A stretch of DNA of 64,000 nt from Circinella umbellata. Taxonomy: Eukaryota; Mucoromycota; Mucoromycetes; Mucorales; Lichtheimiaceae. A model generated the notes under the pieces. That model saw only the letters and a program-made list of their open reading frames with translations. It did no database searches and had not been told where the DNA came from. Numbering within the stretch: position 1 is the first letter of the stretch; every line of letters begins with the position of its first letter. The translations under genes and the position numbers were made by a program. The stretch is taken from the NCBI GenBank assembly GCA_025093555.1, contig JAIWNF010000058.1, forward strand, positions 186,001 to 250,000, written 5' to 3'. Below are positions 57,606-64,000 of this stretch, piece after piece.

Positions 57606-60383
57606 TAGTAATATGTAGTTGATTGCCCCTCTCCTCACCCCTCTACGTACCTTTTCTTTATACATATACATTTTTTAAATATATTAATAATACCTTCTGC
57701 GTCTCTTCATAATATAATTATCACAGTCGAACCACAAAAAAAAGGGGGACTGATTAATATAAACTCTCACTAAAAAATATTATAGTAAATAATAAACTGC
57801 TTCTACCTATAATAAGTATACACTTGGCTATTATATTCATATCTTTTTTTTTGTGATGCATAACATAATGGCTCAACATTTTTTTTTATTTTTCTATTCA
57901 TGCAGTCAAATGATACAACAAGTAACATCCAATAGTTATATTCTTATTCGTTTTGTAGTATATGTATCTGTGAAATACGAGTACCTGCCATTTAATACTA
58001 ATGAGAAAATTTGTTCTTTGCCAGTACGTAATAGACTAAAAATAAAAAAAAAAGCACAAGAGTTGAAAGGGTTTACCTATTATATATGTTTATATATCCG
58101 ATATAATAATGTGGAATATTTGAAGAGATAGATACACTCAAGTATTAGATAGTGTATCATATGTACACAGATCAACTCTACCATCATATTCAGTTTTATG
58201 AACATCTATACTTTGTCAAAGAGTTTTGCTTAAATATGAAGTATAAAATCAACAAAGAGCATAATTGTTAGCAAGTACTTTATAATCAAAACCAGAAAAA
58301 CGAATACGTAGTGGGAAAAAAAAATAATAGTTTTAAAATGTTACTATATTTGCTAACTAGCTATTAAGGTTTTATTCTACTTTTATCATAGAAAAAAAAT
58401 AAAAGCTTGGATGAAATTTGTTACAATTTACTTTAATGAGTTATCATTCCAAGGCAACTACTTGTTTTCACCCAGTTATATAGTTACTGCTAAATTGCTG
58501 ACGTATACAAAGAACAAATATAAGATTTGCATATAAACTGGGATAAGGAAACAGTGATGGTAATAATTATGAGAACTATTGAAGCATTAAGATTTATAAA
58601 TGATATCATTATTTTTTTTATACAAATGCCCTTAATTTTGACCAGATAAACAAAGGGCATTTATAAAGGAAATTGTCACGGTAGCGATTTCCGAGGTTAA
58701 CAGGTAAAATCGAACAAATTAAATCAGAGAAGGTAATTTTTTTTTCGTGCGTGATTTTATTTAACAATGGTTTTATGCAAAAATAATATTATGTCACAAG
58801 ATTTAATCATATTACCTCTTCGTGTTGCTGCTTTATAAAAGTATTGTTTCTTTTTGCTCATAAAACAAAACGAAAACAGCAATAATTAGCGTTCCAAACG
58901 TGTTAAGCATTTAATAGTAAATATGACATGTCATTATAAAAACAAACCTTTTTAGTTCATATAATACATACATATGCTAATTTATTTCTTCTTCTGCCAC
59001 TTTCGATACGCTCCTTAAAAAAATACTACTACGTAAATCTATAATATGTAAGGAATTGAAGAAAAAAAAACAGAAGAAGAATGATGGATATTTGAAAAAT
59101 ACCACCCATCATATATATATTGCTTAAATATCTTTTGTTACTGCGATTTATAGGTATAAATAATTTGGATCGTTGTTAGTTTCGTTGAACAATTTTTTCT
59201 TTATTTGCTTAAAAAAATAAAAATGATTATTATTAATTATAAATATTTACATCCCATAAACCTTTTTTTAATATTATAAAAAAATTACTTAAATATTATG
59301 ATATACAAATATTATTATATAAATTTCGATTTCTTATCTTTAACAAACAATCATTAAGCTAAAGAACTTTTATAAATTTAAAAAAAGAAGGAGGGGGAGA
59401 CGAGAGAGTGAGAGGGATGGAGGGAGGGAGGAAGAGAGAGTAGAAAAACGACACAGTTTTCATGTTTCTTTTTCTTACGTATCTCGATTCTATATAATTT
59501 ATAATATATTATAAGTGCATAACTATATAACTAACATGTCCAAGCGAGTAGTAATAGCAGAAAGGAATATTATATGTAAAATGCATAATAACTTGTCACC
59601 AACATGATGCGACATTATAGGAGAAGGGGGGAAAGAACCGCTTTTTATCCAAAAAGGCGGGCCGGGATGTGGGTTACTTTTCTGAATACAAACATTAAAT
59701 AAAAAATTATTTTGGCTGTTTGCATTGGTAATAACTTAATAGTATTAACTTATATTATGATGATATTAATTATAATTTAGACAACAATAGTAGTCCCTTT
59801 TATATAAATATATATGTATCAATTGAAGTATCAGATGCAATAAGAATTTTCTTAAATTATACCCAAAATTAACAAGGAAGTAGAAAAGAAGAAAAAGATC
59901 TTAAAAAGAAAGATTAAAAAAAAAGGGAAACAAGAAATTATATGCATACATGTGTACATTATAAATATACATGTATATACATATATATATTATATACAAA
60001 TAGGCATGTTCTTATTCTTTTTTTTGGGGGGGGAGGGAGAGAAAAGATGAACATAAAGGGAATTTGTTCCAATGAATTGGGGGAGGGGCCAACAAAATAA
60101 TAATAATAATACTATCTCGTGATGTGGTAAAATAATAAAGATAAAGAGAGGGTGTGTATATACACACCTAATGCGCCTTTCTCTCTCTCTCTTTCTCTCT
60201 CACCCTGTTTTTTTTTTTTTGCTCTCCCTTCTTTTTGTAGAACATATTTTTTTTCTTTTTCTTTCTTTTCTCCCTGTTTACTTTACAAGTTCATTTTCTT
60301 TTTTTTTCCCTCTCTCTCTTCACATACAATTTAAATTAAAAAATATATAATAACGCGTTTTTATTCAGTAATTTCATGAAAAC
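57606..60383. other. 2.8-kb intergenic region
   Basis: AT-rich, no supported gene. A perfect 10-bp hairpin lies near 58622-58665 (AAATGCCCTT, 21-base loop, AAGGGCATTT). A purine tract of GA repeats is at 59386-59440. A long pyrimidine-rich leader (60165-60330, CTCTCT and T runs) precedes the start at 60384 and is probably the promoter and 5' UTR of that gene. The frame at 57853-58131 looks like chance. Confidence 0.4.
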
Positions 60384-62145
60384 ATGACAATTTACGATCC
60401 AACTTCAGAAAATGTGTTTATGCCGCCGCATGTCAAGGCCGATAGTCCAGGAACTCAGACAGAAGAAGACATGGCATTAGAAACGAGTCAACTCATGATT
60501 CGTTCACCCGACCAAACAGCTTTTGTTCATTCTTCACAAGATCATACAATGCCTAATGAACAACCTTATAAAAAATTCAGGTATGACCCTTGGTCAGTTG
60601 AATACCTTTGTAGCGATCCGACAAGTCCATTAGCCAATGTACCGCTTGAGGTAATAAAAATAAATTATTGTTATTTCGTTTGGCAACTTAGTTAGTATTA
60701 TTTTAAAAGAGCGAGATTTGCAGGAGAAAAAGAGAAAGAGAAACTAGTATAATCAAATGAAAACGAGAGATATTATAAAGAAGTTACACACACACACATA
60801 TATATATACATGTTGCTATTTGCATGGAACATCTCAGTTCTAAGCAAAGAGAGAAAAAAAGTCTTTAAAGAGTTGTCACCTCAAAATTTCTATCTTTTTT
60901 TCTTTGTCCCTTTGTTTTCTAGTCTATTTTCGAATTTTCTGCCTTCCAGTTATTATCTTCAAATGAACAAGATGAATTAGCAAGGTTATTACCTGCTGTG
61001 GATACAAATGAGAATAAAACTATTACAGAAGCATTTTTTTCAAAAGATCAAAACCCTATCTTTTGGAATGCAGTGGATGATTGGCAAACCATGTTAGCCA
61101 ATGGTGATCTTAGCAATCATCATTATCACCATAGCAACAACAATAATAATAATAATAATAATAGTAGTAACTATGTAACAGCAACAATGGATGATCATAC
61201 TAGTAATACCATGGAACGAAGTTTACATCATCATCATCACCATCATCATCCACCACAGCAACAGCAACAACAACAAATTTCTCCATCAGAACATACATCT
61301 GTTGGCGATAACTTTAAGGTTACTATATTATTATTCTAATTATTACTATTCTAATTATCTATAAGAACAAAATCCCAGAAATACAGAAATATTGGCATAC
61401 TAACCCCACAAAACACATGTGTATAATAGGATGAAGCTTTTGAGACATATTGGGGGGAACTGAATGATAGAGATAAGATGCATAATGTTGCAGGGTATAT
61501 ATATCATCCAATTTAAAACATGCAAAATGAAAAAAAAAGGGACTCACCAAGTGATTCATTTCTAACATTTATTATCTTATCACTTTTTTCTTTTAGGGAT
61601 TCAAAAAATATCACACTTAAAGACATGTGTCGAAAAGGCCTGATACGAGAACGTGATGTAATCGTATATAAAAGAAATTTTAGTGCTTGTAAAGTAGTAG
61701 TATCCAAATCAATGACAGTAAGTTCTTTTTTTTAATGTTAAATGCAGGGGAAAAAGGGGAAAAGGGGAAATAGGGTAAAAAAAATATCTTTTAAGGAAAA
61801 ACCTTTATTTTTTTTTTGGGGGGGGGGAGAATGGAAGAGAAACTGGCAGAGAGGGGTGGTGCAAGAAAGCGATTAAAAATAAAGTTATTTTATTAATGGT
61901 TTATTTTATAATAGGTTGTTAAAGCCAATGGATCAACGGGTATATCAATTGAATTAGATAATGAAATATTTGAAGATTTTGAAACCCCCACGGCATTAGA
62001 AACTAAAATATTGGACCAACATGGTAAAGTAAGCAAGGATAAACGACCCAATGGTAATGCATTTAAAAGTATTCGATTATTACGAGGAGGAACGGATCTA
62101 GGCCGCTTATTTGACATTCGTAAAGATGGTTTTGGCGAAAACTAA
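60384..62145 (+). CDS. ASX-homology (DEUBAD) plus RAMA-like domain protein
   Basis: Five exons, 60384-60650, 60923-61318, 61430-61494, 61597-61717 and 61915-62145, encode 359 residues. Residues about 90-150 read FSAFQLLSSNEQDELARLLP, then ITEAFF and FWNAVDDWQTMLANGDL, the pattern of the DEUBAD/ASX-homology domain that activates UCH-type deubiquitinases. A low-complexity linker with runs of Asn, His and Gln follows. The C-terminal part, about 244-345, starts ITLKDMCRKGLIRERDVIVY and ends ILDQHGKVSKDKRPNGNAF, KSIRLLRGGTDLGRLFDIR, resembling the RAMA domain. In animals ASXL proteins pair with BAP1 to remove ubiquitin from histone H2A; a matching role here is inference. Start: first ATG after a long CT-rich leader. 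Confidence 0.82.
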
Positions 62146-63243
62146 ACTTTAAGGGAAGAGAAAGAGGGAGGGAAAATGAGAATATGGCCAAAAGAGCAAA
62201 AAAAAAAAAAAAAAAAAAGGACGAATAAGGGCAAGAACGATGATTTACACAACCAAAACACATCAACAAAAATATCCATCTTTTTCTTTTTTTTACACTA
62301 TCAAAAAAATGTGCGGTTGCTTTTGTACATCATCCTAACCTACCTATATATATTTCATGTATATATATATATAATTTACACATCACATATACATATATAA
62401 TTATTACATTATCATATACAATTTAAAATCTACTATTATATTCCAAAAATACCATCTTTTCCCGTTATATATATATATAATGTGTGTGTTATTTTGTGTA
62501 TCATATTAATAATAGTAATAATTATATACTTTTTTTTTCGATTGTTTTTTTTTTGTTGTTATTTCTGCATAAACTCAAAAAGAATTCCCAATTTGAATGA
62601 TTAACATTGCGCATACATATTTATATTTAAAAATATGAAATGATTTTATAATAGCGAACCTAAAAGAAAGGCACTTTTCATAACAAATATTGCAAATGTC
62701 AATGTATGAAATATATATTATAACGGAATACAAATAGTTTTCATTATTCTGTTTTCAAGATCATGCGCATGGTAACTCCTATTACTATTTCTTACATGTT
62801 TAAAAGTGATAATAATATAATTTCACCCTCATGATCAAAATGATTTTATATATCTTTTCCTTTTCACGCCCCCCCCTTTTTTTTCTTTTTCTTTTCTTTG
62901 TTCAGGCTTTCTTTCGATAATAGTAAAGATGCATAACGACGTACTTAGTTTACTTTTTCGTCATGACATCCGAAAAAATAATTATAACGTTAAACAGATA
63001 AATAAATATAAACCCCCTACATGGTGAAAATCATAAAAAAAAAGAATGATCCACATTAACTTTTGGGGGTAGAGAAACAACTAAGAACAAATATATAAAT
63101 ATATATATACTGAATAGTATAAGTAAAAGAAAAAAAAATTATATATTTTGTAAGGAAGGTGTTATAAGATTATTTGATTAAAATACTAATCAAAAACACA
63201 GTTTATATAAACCTCCTCTTTTTATTTTATTTTATTACTTTCC
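62146..63243. other. Convergent 3' region
   Basis: About 1.1 kb of AT-rich sequence with TA microsatellites between two converging 3' ends. I see no gene. Confidence 0.4.
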
Positions 63244-64000
63244 TTATACCACAGAATATCTTCCAGCGCCACCACCACCTGTTCGAGCATCAATTTCCAT
63301 TTGAGCAGTAGTTGCATCCAATAATATACGTTTTACTTCAGCTCTTGCCTTATCAACAACTAATTGAGAATCACCTTCAATAAACAAATATAGTTTTCTT
63401 TCGTTAGGTCCAGGTTGTTTGCCGGCTGGGAAGAAAGTACCACGCGTTGTAATCGCTGCTCCTGATACTTCAGTAATTTGAGAGATTTGTTCCTATATTG
63501 TTATTAAGAAGAATAAAGTTCAGTTCCCTTATAGTTTAAATAATAATATATATATTGACTTGGTCAGCTCCCATATAAATTTAAATTTATATCCTTACCT
63601 TATTAGTAACTCTCCATCGAGCTTTTTGTGGGAAATCATTGATAGGTATTTCATCCGAATAAACAGGTCGCTCTTCCTTCTTTTCTTCGGCTTCTTGTTG
63701 CTGTTGTTGTTTTTGTTGAGCATTAGTGGCATTTTGGTTAAATCGTGTATTAATGTCTGCAATAACATCAGTCTTTGGCTTATTTGATCCAAGTTGTGAA
63801 TTAATTCTGGCTGCCACTTTTCTTGCTGCCTCTGCAGCTGCACTACCAGGATCGTTTGGATTAACAGGTTCAGCAGGTACTGGTGACATATTAGTAGTAG
63901 TTGTAGTTGGAGTAACTGGTGTAGGTGTAATCGTTGTTGTAGGCGGTGTAGCAATAGGTGGGGTTTCATCCTTAGATGCCATAAGTTTAGATTCAAATTC
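63244..64000 (-). CDS. C-terminal part of Prp5/DDX46-type RNA helicase (partial)
   Basis: Minus-strand exons 63244-63492 and 63599-64000; the frame is open through the window edge, so the 5' part with the helicase core lies beyond 64000. The visible ~215 residues end with a KH-like module: INDFPQKARWRVTNK, then EVSGAAITTRGTFFPAGKQ and ERKLYLFIEGDSQLVVDKAR. This block is diagnostic of the Prp5/DDX46 C-terminus. Upstream is a Thr/Pro-rich linker and EAARKVAARINSQLG, also family-typical. Role: DEAD-box ATPase needed for branch-site recognition by U2 snRNP. An internal ATG at 63982 could be mistaken for a start, but the frame continues upstream without a stop. Confidence 0.85.

Noticed and set aside
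57853..58131. 92-codon frame downstream of the P450 gene.
   Set aside because: Composition is that of random AT-rich sequence (Tyr, Ile, Lys, Asn) and no motif is visible.
63587..63982. Separate small gene starting at the ATG at 63982.
   Set aside because: The frame is open upstream to the window edge and the whole segment matches the Prp5/DDX46 C-terminus, so the ATG is internal.

Overview
The window is nuclear DNA of a filamentous fungus. It is strongly AT-rich. The coding genes carry many short GT-AG introns (mostly about 55-120 nt, often with ACTAAC-like branch sites), pyrimidine-rich leaders, and Asn/Ser/Thr/Gln/His-rich low-complexity tracts. Conserved proteins look fungal (Atg11, an ear-less beta-adaptin, an Aurora kinase, a LAT-type permease). 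The decayed genes resemble an expanded gene family that I recall from early-diverging moulds, so I infer Mucoromycota, probably Mucorales; no marker here fixes the species.

Layout. 0.4-8.4 kb: KIN17, a decayed gene remnant, a rhodanese/dual-specificity MAP-kinase phosphatase, and beta-adaptin of an AP-1/AP-2 complex (minus). 9.0-16.2 kb is a repeat island. It holds a long inverted repeat with about 1.05 kb arms around a decayed gene, a Harbinger-like MITE inside that gene, a 65-bp hairpin insertion in one arm, and a second long inverted repeat with about 0.66 kb arms. 17.5-43.2 kb is a dense housekeeping block: HSL-type alpha/beta hydrolase, SmD2, Atg11 (21 exons, minus), F-box/LRR protein, a U18-like C/D snoRNA, Aurora kinase, ribosomal protein eS26, an AN1 zinc-finger protein, an ankyrin protein and an amino-acid permease. 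43.9-55.2 kb is a second repeat island: a small secreted cysteine-rich protein, two copies of a 0.76-kb MULE-like element, two LINE-like 3' remnants, and a lineage-type pseudogene disrupted by one MULE-like copy and two tiny hairpin elements. 55.8-64 kb: cytochrome P450, a DEUBAD (ASX homology) plus RAMA-like protein, and the 3' end of a Prp5/DDX46-type helicase at the window edge.

The most unusual signal is a set of three 65-96 bp quasi-palindromic insertions. Each has terminal inverted repeats, a 2-3 bp target duplication, and a 9-10 bp unit tandemly amplified more in one arm than in the other. For one of them the other arm of the long inverted repeat serves as an empty site. For the other two, removing the insert restores an open reading frame, as does removing the MULE-like copy in the same gene. 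The two long inverted repeats, one of which duplicates the 5' half of its own central gene in inverted orientation, are strong candidates for hairpin RNA and small-RNA loci.

All exon coordinates were read by hand from splice motifs, phase continuity and family resemblance. No search or alignment program was run.
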